DNA of 15,193 nt from contig JANQTK010000331.1 of assembly GCA_030731695.1 (NCBI GenBank), positions 18,102 to 33,294 on the forward strand, read 5' to 3'. The stretch is from Polaribacter sp. (lineage in GTDB: Bacteria; Bacteroidota; Bacteroidia; Flavobacteriales; Flavobacteriaceae). The translations under genes and the position numbers were made by a program. The notes below the pieces were generated by a model. That model was not told the origin of the DNA and searched no databases. It saw only the letters and a list, made by a program, of their open reading frames with translations. Below are positions 1 to 7,268 of the stretch, piece after piece. Each line of letters starts with the position of its first letter. Position 1 is the stretch's first letter.

Positions 1-1025
1 TTGAAATTATCAGCCAATTCTTTGCCGCTTTTTAAGGTTGAAATTTTAAAATATTGATGCTGAATGTTCAAACTTAATCGTTTTAATTGTTCTGTTAAAA
101 ATTCATGTTCAAACAAATTCATACCACCTTCATCCACATCATTTTTCCAATAATTTGGATAACGTTTTTCCATTTCTGACGGCATTAAACCCGAAAAAAT
201 CGCATTTCTAGCATATTGTGTTGCAGTTGGTAAAATCGAAAAATAGGAATATTCGTGTTCTTTTTTATGGTAATTATTTATCAAAGGTTCTAAAACTCGG
301 AATTGATCATAGCGTAAATTGTCTATGACAATCCAAACAATTCCTTGAGTTTTACTAATTTCAGGAACAATATAATCCTTAAAAAGTGTGTGCGAAAAGG
401 TAGGTTTGTCATTCGAGGTTAGGAAATCTTCATAATTTTTCTTGATGAATTTAAAAAACTGTGAATTTGCTTCTTGTTTCTGACTTTCTAAAATACCCAA
501 CATTCCAGAATCACTGATGTTTTCTAACTCTAATTCCCAGTGAATCAGTTTTTTATACAACTCAATCCATTCTTCATAACTATTTACCATAGACAAATCC
601 ATAGCTATTTTTCTGAATTCTTGCTGGTAATTGGAAGTGGTTTTTTCAGAAATTAGTCGTGAATGATCTAAATTCTTTTTCAGCGTTAATAAAATCTGAT
701 TTGGATTGACAGGTTTGATCAAATAATCCGCAATTTTAGATCCAATTGCTTCTTCCATGATATATTCTTCCTCGCTTTTGGTAATCATGACCACAGGCAA
801 ATTTCCCTGTTTTTGCTTGATTTCGGCAAGCGTATCCAAACCCGATAAACCAGGCATATTTTCATCTAAAAAAACAATATCAAAATTGATGGAATCTACC
901 AAGTCAATAGCATCTGCGCCATTGGTGCAAGTAGTTACTTTATAATTTTTTCGCTCTAAAAAAAGGATATGAGGTTTTAACAATTCAATTTCATCATCAA
1001 CCCATAAAATGTGTATAGTACTCAT
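1..1025 (-). CDS. porX: PorX-type response regulator with PglZ domain, partial (C-terminus outside window)
   Basis: Reading the minus strand from the ATG at 1025-1023 gives at least 341 codons with no stop before the window edge. Residues 1-120 are a CheY-like receiver: acidic pair D10-D11, phosphoacceptor D54 in FLDENMPG, and the conserved lysine in LIKPVNP. After a helical linker, from about residue 200, a PglZ (alkaline-phosphatase superfamily) domain begins, with a metal-binding-type motif VIDNLRYDQF and, further on, FSILPTATQYARNAIFSG. This order matches PorX, the regulator paired with the PorY kinase and sigma factor SigP that controls type IX secretion genes in Porphyromonas; its PglZ domain is reported to hydrolyse oligonucleotides. 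Full-length homologues are a little over 500 residues, so roughly a third is missing. It is divergent from the HD gene across 141 bases. The partial state is caused by the window edge, not by decay. Confidence 0.9.
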   Translation of the reverse strand, partial: MSTIHILWVDDEIELLKPHILFLERKNYKVTTCTNGADAIDLVDSINFDIVFLDENMPGLSGLDTLAEIKQKQGNLPVVMITKSEEEYIMEEAIGSKIADYLIKPVNPNQILLTLKKNLDHSRLISEKTTSNYQQEFRKIAMDLSMVNSYEEWIELYKKLIHWELELENISDSGMLGILESQKQEANSQFFKFIKKNYEDFLTSNDKPTFSHTLFKDYIVPEISKTQGIVWIVIDNLRYDQFRVLEPLINNYHKKEHEYSYFSILPTATQYARNAIFSGLMPSEMEKRYPNYWKNDVDEGGMNLFEHEFLTEQLKRLSLNIQHQYFKISTLKSGKELADNF

Positions 1026-1125
1026 CTCTATTTAATATTTAAATTAGAACGTTAAAATTACAGTTTTGTTGCTTTACATTCGTTTTAAAATGATAAAATA
1101 TTGCCAAAAATAAAATTGTTCGTAA

Positions 1126-1157
1126 TTTGCCAACAATTGATAAAATTGTCAATTTTG
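1126..1157 (+). promoter_or_regulatory. Candidate flavobacterial promoter of the HD gene
   Basis: A TTTG at 1126-1129 is followed after 20 bases by CAATTTTG at 1150-1157, one mismatch from the bacteroidete -7 consensus TAnnTTTG. The ATG at 1167 begins only 9 bases past the box, so the transcript would have a leader of a few bases at most. This is a pattern match only. Confidence 0.45.
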
Positions 1158-1166
1158 CCATAAAAA

Positions 1167-2378
1167 ATGCCAAACAAACTTAAAATATTGAACGACCCTA
1201 TTTACGGATTTATCCAAATTCCGAATTCGTTAATTTTTGATATTATGGAAGATGCGTATTTTCAACGTTTACGAAGAATTGCGCAAATGGGGTTATCGAG
1301 TTTAGTGTATCCTGGAGCAATTCATACACGTTTTCACCACGCATTAGGCTGTATTTATTTGATGCAAAAAGCAGTAAGAGTATTGCGTTTTAAGCAGATT
1401 GACATTTCTGATGAAGAAGAAAATGCCTTGTATATTGCTATTTTATTGCATGATATAGGTCATGGTCCTTTTTCGCACGCGCTTGAGCATAGCATAGTTA
1501 ATGGCGTTTCTCACGAAGAGATTTCTTTGCAATTCATGCACAAATTGAATAAAAAGTTTGAGGGAAAACTCAGTTTAGCAATCGAAATTTTTGAAGGAAA
1601 ATATACACGTAAATTTTTGTGCCAATTGATTAGTAGTCAGTTAGATATTGACAGATTAGATTATTTAAAACGGGATAGTTTTTACACTGGAGTTACTGAA
1701 GGAAATATTTCATCAGACAGATTGATTGTAATGATGGATGTTGCCAATGACGAATTGGTTATTGAGCAAAAGGGGATTTATTCAGTAGAAAAATTCTTGA
1801 TTGCCAGACGATTGATGTATTGGCAAGTATATTTGCACAAAACAGGTTTAGTAGCAGAAAACATGCTTGTAAATGTGTTAAAAAGAGCCAAAGAATTGGC
1901 AGAAAATGAGGTAGATTTATTTGCAAGCAATGCATTTGGATATTTTTTATACAATAAAATAGATAAGGAAAATTTCAATGAAAAAACGTTAGAAATGTTC
2001 TCAAAATTAGACGATTATGATATTTTGTTATCTATCAAGGAATGGGTGAATCACGAAGATAAAGTGTTGTCAACACTCTCTAAAATGATTGTAGAACGAA
2101 AATTATTGAAAGTCGAAATGCAAAGTGAATGTTTTAGTGAAGCATATGTTTCAAAAAAAATGAAAAAATTCCAAGATAAGCTTGATTTGACAGCTGCCGA
2201 AATTCCCTACTTTGTTTTTACTCAGGAAATTAAAAATCAAGCATATACATCAGAAAAACCAATTTTAATCATCAATAAAAAAGGAAAATTAAACGATATT
2301 GCAAAAGCATCTGACCAATTGAATTTGCAAGCATTGACAAAACCGGTCATAAAACACATTATTTGTTATCCAAAATAA
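1167..2378 (+). CDS. HD-domain phosphohydrolase (dNTPase/YdhJ-like)
   Basis: This 403-residue cytosolic protein carries a full HD metal-binding set: H58 in RFHHALG, H95-D96 in LLHDIGHGPFSH, and a later aspartate in LDIDRLDYLKRD (about 160-169). The motifs and length match the family that includes deoxynucleoside triphosphate triphosphohydrolases, SAMHD1 and Bacillus YdhJ, which cleave phosphate from nucleotides using metal ions. The C-terminal 180 residues are helical and then mixed, as in that family, and I see no further named domain. Its substrate cannot be read from sequence; dNTP hydrolysis is the best family-level guess. It sits directly upstream of lpxD (45-base gap) but lpxD has its own promoter box, so a role in lipid A synthesis is not implied. 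The ATG fits the family N-terminus (NDPIYGFI begins at residue 9). Confidence 0.85.
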   Translation: MPNKLKILNDPIYGFIQIPNSLIFDIMEDAYFQRLRRIAQMGLSSLVYPGAIHTRFHHALGCIYLMQKAVRVLRFKQIDISDEEENALYIAILLHDIGHGPFSHALEHSIVNGVSHEEISLQFMHKLNKKFEGKLSLAIEIFEGKYTRKFLCQLISSQLDIDRLDYLKRDSFYTGVTEGNISSDRLIVMMDVANDELVIEQKGIYSVEKFLIARRLMYWQVYLHKTGLVAENMLVNVLKRAKELAENEVDLFASNAFGYFLYNKIDKENFNEKTLEMFSKLDDYDILLSIKEWVNHEDKVLSTLSKMIVERKLLKVEMQSECFSEAYVSKKMKKFQDKLDLTAAEIPYFVFTQEIKNQAYTSEKPILIINKKGKLNDIAKASDQLNLQALTKPVIKHIICYPK

Positions 2379-2383
2379 TTTGG

Positions 2384-2417
2384 TTGTAGTCCAATAACGA
2401 TAATTTTTATACTTTTG
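2384..2417 (+). promoter_or_regulatory. Candidate promoter of the lipid A operon (lpxD)
   Basis: TACTTTTG at 2410-2417 matches the -7 consensus TAnnTTTG exactly, with a TTG at 2384-2386 lying 23 bases upstream as a possible -33 element. Only 6 bases separate the box from the ATG at 2424, so the messenger would be leaderless or nearly so. A TTG at 2415-2417, in frame with lpxD, is part of this box and is unlikely to be the start codon. Confidence 0.6.
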
Positions 2418-2423
2418 CAGTTA

Positions 2424-3461
2424 ATGAAATTTACAGCACAACAAATAGCAGCTATTTTAGACGGTGAAATCGTTGGAAACCCTGATGAAGAGGTTTTTAA
2501 ATTGTCGAAAATAGAAGAGGGTGAAAAAGGTTCGCTAACCTTTTTGTCTAATCCAAAATATCAACCGTATTTATACACTACAAATGCTTCTATTGCTATT
2601 GTAAATAGTACTTTTGAGCCTGAAAAAGAGTTGAAAGTCACATTGATTAAAGTTGAAAATGCCTACAAATCTTTTTCAAAACTACTTGAATTTTACAATG
2701 AGGTAAAGAATAATAAATTAGGAAGAGAAACTCCGAATTTTATTTCTAACTCAGCTAAAATTGGCGAAAATGAATACATTGGAGCGTTTACGTATATAGG
2801 CGAAAACGTTAAAATTGGAAATAATGTAAAAATTTATCCTAATTGTTATATTGGCGATAATTCAACAATTGGTGATAATTCCGTATTATATTCAGGTGTA
2901 AAAATTTATTCTGAAACCCAGATTGGGAATCACTGTAAAATTCATTCGAACTGTACAATTGGTTCTGATGGATTTGGTTTTGCACCAAATGCAGAAGGAA
3001 ACTATGTAGCAGTTCCTCAAATAGGAAACGTAATTATTGAAGATTATGTGGATATTGGAGCAGGAGCAAGTATTGATAGAGCTACTTTAGGTTCTACAAT
3101 TATCAGACAGGGTGTAAAACTGGACAATCAAATTCAAATTGCACACAATGTAGAAATTGGAAAAAATACGGTAATTGCTGCTCAAACAGGTGTTGCAGGC
3201 TCTACAAAAATTGGAGAAAACTGTATGATTGGAGGGCAAGTAGGGATTGTTGGACATTTGGTTATTGGAAATGGTGTAAAAATTCAAGCGCAATCAGGTA
3301 TTTCTAAAAATTTGAAAGACAATGAAGTAGTTCAAGGATCTCCTGCATTTGGTTATGGAGATTTTAATAAAAGTTATGTGTATTTTAGAAATTTACCAAA
3401 GATTGCAGCTACAGTAAATAATCTAGAAAAAGAATGGAAAGCTCAAAATAAAAAAGAATGA
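2424..3461 (+). CDS. lpxD: UDP-3-O-(3-hydroxyacyl)glucosamine N-acyltransferase LpxD
   Basis: LpxD carries out the third step of lipid A synthesis in the cytoplasm: it moves a 3-hydroxyacyl chain from ACP to the 2-amino group of UDP-3-O-acylglucosamine. The 345-residue protein has the N-terminal uridine-binding domain (about 1-100, starting MKFTAQQIA), a left-handed beta-helix of many hexapeptide repeats (IGENV, IGNNV and similar, about 105-310) and a short C-terminal helix. The catalytic base is H241 in QIAHNVEIG and the second conserved histidine is H278 in GIVGHLVIG, the same 37-residue spacing as H239/H276 of E. coli. The GSDGFGFAP loop is intact. I chose the ATG at 2424 because an upstream in-frame TTG at 2415 overlaps a promoter box. 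The TGA overlaps the lpxC ATG (ATGA), suggesting coupled translation. Confidence 0.95.
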   Translation: MKFTAQQIAAILDGEIVGNPDEEVFKLSKIEEGEKGSLTFLSNPKYQPYLYTTNASIAIVNSTFEPEKELKVTLIKVENAYKSFSKLLEFYNEVKNNKLGRETPNFISNSAKIGENEYIGAFTYIGENVKIGNNVKIYPNCYIGDNSTIGDNSVLYSGVKIYSETQIGNHCKIHSNCTIGSDGFGFAPNAEGNYVAVPQIGNVIIEDYVDIGAGASIDRATLGSTIIRQGVKLDNQIQIAHNVEIGKNTVIAAQTGVAGSTKIGENCMIGGQVGIVGHLVIGNGVKIQAQSGISKNLKDNEVVQGSPAFGYGDFNKSYVYFRNLPKIAATVNNLEKEWKAQNKKE

Positions 3462-4849
3462 GTAAAAAACAAAAAACAATTCAATCAGAAATATCGTTGT
3501 CAGGTGTAGGATTACACACAGGAAACAACGTAACAATGACTTTAAAACCAGCTCCAATCAACCACGGATTTGCATTTGTGAGAGTAGATTTGGAGGGTAA
3601 ACCTGTTATTGAAGCCAAAGCTGAATATGTTGTAAACACACAAAGGGGTACAAACCTTGAAAAAAATGGCGTTCAAATTCAAACTTCAGAACATGTTTTG
3701 GCAGCTGCAGTTGGTTTAGATATTGACAATTTAATTATTGAAATCAATGCTTCTGAACCTCCTATTATGGATGGTTCATCAAAATTCTTTGTTGAAGCGT
3801 TAGAGAAAGCAGGAATTCAAGAGCAAAATGCCCAAATTGAAGAATATATCGTTAAAGAAATCATTTCTTACAAAGACGAAGTAACAGGAAGCGAAATCAT
3901 TTTAATGCCTTCTGACGAGTATCAAATCACCACAATGGTTGATTTTGGCACAAAGATTTTAGGTACACAAAATGCTACGTTGGATAAAATTTCTGATTTT
4001 AAAACAGAAATTTCTGCTGCAAGAACATTCAGTTTTTTACATGAAATTGAAATGTTACTTGAAAAAGATTTGATAAAAGGTGGTGATTTGAATAATGCAA
4101 TTGTTTATGTTGATAAAGAATTGTCAGAAAACACCATGCTTAAGCTAAAATCAGCATTCAAGAAAGATAAAATCTCTGTCAAACCAAATGGAATTTTAGA
4201 CAACCTTACTTTGCATTGGGCAAACGAAGCTGCGCGTCATAAATTACTAGATGTAATTGGAGATTTGGCTCTAGTAGGAATGCGAATTCGAGGTAAAGTC
4301 ATTGCTAATAAACCAGGACATTTGGTAAACACGCAATTCGCCAAAAAATTATCTAAATTGATAAAATTGGATAAAAGAAACAATGTACCTCAATATGATT
4401 TGAATGAGCCACCATTATATGACATTCATAAAATTATGGAGATTCTTCCTCACAGACCTCCTTTTTTATTGATTGATAGAATTATTGAACTTTCTGAAAG
4501 TCATGTAGTTGGAATGAAAAACGTGACTATGAACGAAGGGTATTTTATAGGACATTTTCCAGGTTCACCAGTTATGCCAGGCGTTCTACAAGTGGAAGCA
4601 ATGGCGCAATGTGGAGGTGTTTTAGTGTTGAGTACAGTTCCTGACCCTGAAAATTATTTGACATATTTCATGAAAATGGATAATGTAAAGTTCAAACAAA
4701 AAGTACTTCCTGGAGATACTATGATTTTTAAGTGCGAACTAATTACCCCAATAAGAAGAGGCATTTGTCACATGCAAGCCTATGCTTATGCCAATGGAAG
4801 ATTGGTTGCTGAAGCTGAATTGATGGCGCAAATTTCAAAAATAAAATAA
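3458..4849 (+). CDS. lpxC/fabZ: Bifunctional LpxC deacetylase / FabZ dehydratase fusion
   Basis: One 463-residue chain joins two cytosolic enzymes. Residues 1 to about 305 are LpxC, the zinc UDP-3-O-acyl-GlcNAc deacetylase that commits the cell to lipid A: E78-H79 in SEHVLAA, H261 and D265 in HKLLD, and H288 in KPGHLVNT correspond to E78/H79, H238/D242 and H265 of E. coli, so all zinc and catalytic positions are present. A short linker leads to FabZ (about 320-463), the 3-hydroxyacyl-ACP dehydratase, with PHRPPFLLIDR, H366 in GHFPGSP and E380 in VEAMAQ, spaced 14 apart as in the catalytic pair of E. coli FabZ. The fusion is typical of Bacteroidota. It joins an enzyme of lipid A with one that competes for the same 3-hydroxyacyl-ACP pool. 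The ATG overlaps the lpxD stop, and lpxA starts 2 bases after its stop. Confidence 0.96.
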   Translation: MSKKQKTIQSEISLSGVGLHTGNNVTMTLKPAPINHGFAFVRVDLEGKPVIEAKAEYVVNTQRGTNLEKNGVQIQTSEHVLAAAVGLDIDNLIIEINASEPPIMDGSSKFFVEALEKAGIQEQNAQIEEYIVKEIISYKDEVTGSEIILMPSDEYQITTMVDFGTKILGTQNATLDKISDFKTEISAARTFSFLHEIEMLLEKDLIKGGDLNNAIVYVDKELSENTMLKLKSAFKKDKISVKPNGILDNLTLHWANEAARHKLLDVIGDLALVGMRIRGKVIANKPGHLVNTQFAKKLSKLIKLDKRNNVPQYDLNEPPLYDIHKIMEILPHRPPFLLIDRIIELSESHVVGMKNVTMNEGYFIGHFPGSPVMPGVLQVEAMAQCGGVLVLSTVPDPENYLTYFMKMDNVKFKQKVLPGDTMIFKCELITPIRRGICHMQAYAYANGRLVAEAELMAQISKIK

Positions 4850-4851
4850 CT

Positions 4852-5637
4852 ATGAATCAACCACTAGCGTACGTTCATCCCCAAGCAAAAATAGCAAGAA
4901 ATGTTGTTATTGAACCCTTTACAACCATTCATAACAATGTGGTTATTGGATCAGGAACTTGGATAGGTTCAAACGTAACCATCATGGAAGGTGCTAGAAT
5001 CGGAAATAATTGTAGAATTTTCCCTGGAGCAATTATCTCAGCAATTCCTCAGGATTTAAAGTTTGATGACGAAGAAACTACAGTAGAAATTGGTGATAAT
5101 GTAACAATTAGAGAGTGCGTTACCATCAATAGAGGAACAAAAGACAGGATGAAAACTGTTATTGGAAACAATTGTTTAATTATGGCTTATTGTCATATTG
5201 CACACGATTGTTTGATAGGAGACAACTGTATTTTTTCAAACAATACCACACTTGCAGGTCATGTTACGATTGGTGACAATGTTGTTTTAGCAGGAATGGT
5301 TGCAGTACATCAATTTGCCTCTGTAGGAAAGCATGCGTTTGTTACTGGTGGTTCATTAGTAAGAAAAGATGTTCCTCCATATGTAAAAGCTGCAAGAGAA
5401 CCACTTTCTTATGTTGGAATCAATTCAGTTGGTTTGAGAAGAAGAGGTTACTCAACTGAAAAAATCAGAGAAATTCAAAATATTTACCGAATTTTATTCC
5501 AAAGAAACTACAATTATACACAAGCAATTGATATTATTGAAGCAGAAATGGAAGCAACTCCTGAACGCGATGAAATCATACAATTTATCAAAGAATCGCA
5601 TCGTGGAATTATGAAAGGATATTCAAAAATAAATTAA
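4852..5637 (+). CDS. lpxA: UDP-N-acetylglucosamine 3-O-acyltransferase LpxA
   Basis: LpxA performs the first step of lipid A synthesis, moving a 3-hydroxyacyl chain from ACP to the 3-OH of UDP-GlcNAc; it acts as a cytosolic trimer. The 261-residue protein, the usual length, is a left-handed beta-helix of hexapeptide repeats (about 1-185) with a C-terminal helical region. The catalytic histidine is H118 in YCHIAHDC (H125 in E. coli), and AGHVTIGDN, VAVHQF and DVPPYV are all as expected. G166 aligns with G173 of E. coli LpxA, the acyl-length ruler position where glycine is compatible with long chains, in keeping with the long 3-hydroxy acids known in bacteroidete lipid A. Two bases separate it from the upstream fusion gene and 14 from efp, so it is almost certainly in one operon. 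Confidence 0.96.
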   Translation: MNQPLAYVHPQAKIARNVVIEPFTTIHNNVVIGSGTWIGSNVTIMEGARIGNNCRIFPGAIISAIPQDLKFDDEETTVEIGDNVTIRECVTINRGTKDRMKTVIGNNCLIMAYCHIAHDCLIGDNCIFSNNTTLAGHVTIGDNVVLAGMVAVHQFASVGKHAFVTGGSLVRKDVPPYVKAAREPLSYVGINSVGLRRRGYSTEKIREIQNIYRILFQRNYNYTQAIDIIEAEMEATPERDEIIQFIKESHRGIMKGYSKIN

Positions 5638-5651
5638 CAAATACATACTTA

Positions 5652-6218
5652 ATGGCAACTACTTCAGATATCAGAAACGGATTATGCATTCGATATAACA
5701 ACGATATTTATAAAATTATTGAATTTTTACATGTAAAACCAGGAAAAGGTCCTGCTTTTGTAAGAACAAAACTAAAAAGTGTTACAAACGGAAAAGTAAT
5801 TGATAATACTTTTCCAGGTGGAAGAAAAATTGAAGACGTTCGTGTAGAAACGCACAAATTCCAATATTTATACAATGAGGGTGATACCTATTATTTTATG
5901 AATGAAGAAGATTATACTCAAATTCAATTGCCTAAAAGCGCTTTAGATGTGCCTGAGTTGATGAAAGAAGGCGAAATTGTAACGATCATCATCAATACCG
6001 AAGATAATATGCCACTTTCTGTTGACATGCCTTTAAGCGTTGTTTTAGAAGTAATTCACACAGAACCAGGTGTAAAAGGAAATACTGCAACCAATGCAAC
6101 AAAACCTGCTACTGTAGAAACGGGTGCTATTGTGAATGTGCCTTTATTCATCAATGAAGGTGACAAAATTAAAATTGAGACTGCAAAAGGAACGTATCAA
6201 GAGCGAATGAAAGAGTAA
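5652..6218 (+). CDS. efp: Translation elongation factor P
   Basis: EF-P enters the ribosome between the P and E sites and relieves stalling at proline runs. The 188-residue protein has the standard three beta-barrel domains: a KOW-like domain (about 1-63), a central OB domain (about 65-127) and a C-terminal OB domain (about 130-188, with TKPATVETGAIVNVPLFI). The tip loop reads HVKPGKGPAF, with K32 at the position of the modified lysine K34 of E. coli. No modification gene (epmA, epmB or similar) is present here, so whether K32 is modified cannot be judged. It follows lpxA after 14 bases with no terminator between them, so it is probably co-transcribed with the lipid A genes. Confidence 0.96.
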   Translation: MATTSDIRNGLCIRYNNDIYKIIEFLHVKPGKGPAFVRTKLKSVTNGKVIDNTFPGGRKIEDVRVETHKFQYLYNEGDTYYFMNEEDYTQIQLPKSALDVPELMKEGEIVTIIINTEDNMPLSVDMPLSVVLEVIHTEPGVKGNTATNATKPATVETGAIVNVPLFINEGDKIKIETAKGTYQERMKE

Positions 6219-6230
6219 TTCGCAACAGAT

Positions 6231-6238
6231 TATTTTTG
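6231..6238 (+). promoter_or_regulatory. -7 box upstream of the second lpxD-like gene
   Basis: TATTTTTG matches TAnnTTTG exactly and lies 42 bases before the proposed TTG start. No TTG is found at the right distance for a -33 element, so any promoter would be weak or activator-dependent. In such AT-rich DNA one such match could be chance. Confidence 0.35.
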
Positions 6239-6280
6239 AAATAAATTCAATTTTTATAACAACAGACACAAAATTTCATC

Positions 6281-7207
6281 TTGGATTTTAATAGAACTCA
6301 TACTTTAAAAGAAATATCTCAAATACTTCATTGTCAATTTATTGGAAATGAAAATTTTCCGATAAAAGGTATCAATGAAATACATGTGGTACGTGAAGGA
6401 GATATTGTTTTTGTAGATCATCCAAAGTATTACGACAAGGCATTGAATTCTGCTGCAACTGTTGTTTTAATCAATAAAATGGTTGATTGTCCTGAAGGAA
6501 AAGCATTGCTAATTTCAGACGATCCTTTTCGTGATTTTAATAAACTAACCATCCATTTCAATCCTTTTATAGCATCAAAAAACAGCATTTCATCAACAGC
6601 TACTATTGGTGAAAACTCCATCATTCAACCCAATGTTTTTATAGGAAACAATGTGAAAATTGGTTCAAACTGTGTGATTCATCCCAATGTTTCCATTTAT
6701 GACAATTCAGTCATTGGAAACAATGTTACTATTCACGCAAACACTGTTTTGGGTGCAGATGCTTTTTATTACAAAAAGCGTCCATCTGGTTTTGATAAAT
6801 TGATTTCAGGAGGAAGAGTGGTTATTGAAGATAATGTAGATATAGGTGCATCTTGTACTATTGATAAAGGCGTTACTGGCGATACTACAATTCAAGAAGG
6901 AACAAAAATTGACAATCAAGTGCATGTTGGTCATGATACAATCATTGGAAAAAAATGTTTGATTGCTTCACAAACCGGAATTGCAGGATGTGTGATCATT
7001 GAAGATGAAGTTACCATTTGGGGACAAGTAGGCACAAATAGTGGAATTACCATTGGAAAAGGAGCAATTATTTTAGGGCAAACAGGTGTTACCAAATCAA
7101 TTGCTGGAGGGAAAACCTATTTTGGAACCCCCATTGCTGAATCAAGAGAAAAATTAAAAGAAATGGCAGCAATCAAACTGTTTTTAAAAGATAGAAAGAT
7201 TTTATAA
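6281..7207 (+). CDS. Second LpxD-like hexapeptide acyltransferase
   Basis: This 308-residue protein has the LpxD layout: an N-terminal uridine-binding-like domain (about 1-95, with EGDIVFVDHPKYYDKAL), a hexapeptide beta-helix (about 100-280) and a short C-terminal helix. The catalytic-type histidine is kept (H218 in VHVGHDTIIG). Exactly 37 residues later, where LpxD has its second conserved histidine, the sequence is TNSGITIG with G255. The GSDGFGFAP loop of LpxD is replaced by GADAFYYKKRPSGF, so the active-site surroundings differ. It is about 37 residues shorter than the first LpxD. It may N-acylate a different nucleotide sugar or use a different acyl donor; I do not assign it as LpxD itself. 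The start is TTG: an in-frame TAA lies at 6257-6259 and no in-frame ATG, GTG or other TTG lies between. Position in the lipid A cluster supports a role in surface glycolipid synthesis. Confidence 0.8.
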   Translation: MDFNRTHTLKEISQILHCQFIGNENFPIKGINEIHVVREGDIVFVDHPKYYDKALNSAATVVLINKMVDCPEGKALLISDDPFRDFNKLTIHFNPFIASKNSISSTATIGENSIIQPNVFIGNNVKIGSNCVIHPNVSIYDNSVIGNNVTIHANTVLGADAFYYKKRPSGFDKLISGGRVVIEDNVDIGASCTIDKGVTGDTTIQEGTKIDNQVHVGHDTIIGKKCLIASQTGIAGCVIIEDEVTIWGQVGTNSGITIGKGAIILGQTGVTKSIAGGKTYFGTPIAESREKLKEMAAIKLFLKDRKIL

Positions 7208-7236
7208 AAAGGTTTTTTTAAAAACTTTCAAAGAAC

Positions 7237-7244
7237 TATTTTTG
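7237..7244 (+). promoter_or_regulatory. -7 box upstream of sucD
   Basis: TATTTTTG matches TAnnTTTG exactly, 24 bases before the sucD ATG. No TTG is seen at the usual -33 distance. The leader that follows is A-rich, as is usual for translation signals in this phylum. Confidence 0.4.
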
Positions 7245-7268
7245 CACCACAAAATAAAAAAATAAACC

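Noticed and set aside
757..945. Plus-strand open frame of 62 codons inside porX
   Set aside because: It lies antisense to the well-supported receiver domain of PorX, with no known domain and no promoter box of its own.
1053..1060. Minus-strand TAATTTTA as a -7 box for porX
   Set aside because: One mismatch at the most informative G and no TTG at -33 distance; in DNA this AT-rich it is not distinguishable from chance.
6281..7207. The second lpxD-like gene as a pseudogene because it lacks an ATG
   Set aside because: The frame is open for 308 codons with intact hexapeptide repeats and catalytic-type histidine; TTG is an accepted start.
7207..7230. AT-only inverted repeat after the second lpxD-like gene as a terminator
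   Set aside because: The stem is short, has a bulge, is almost purely A-T and lacks a following T run.
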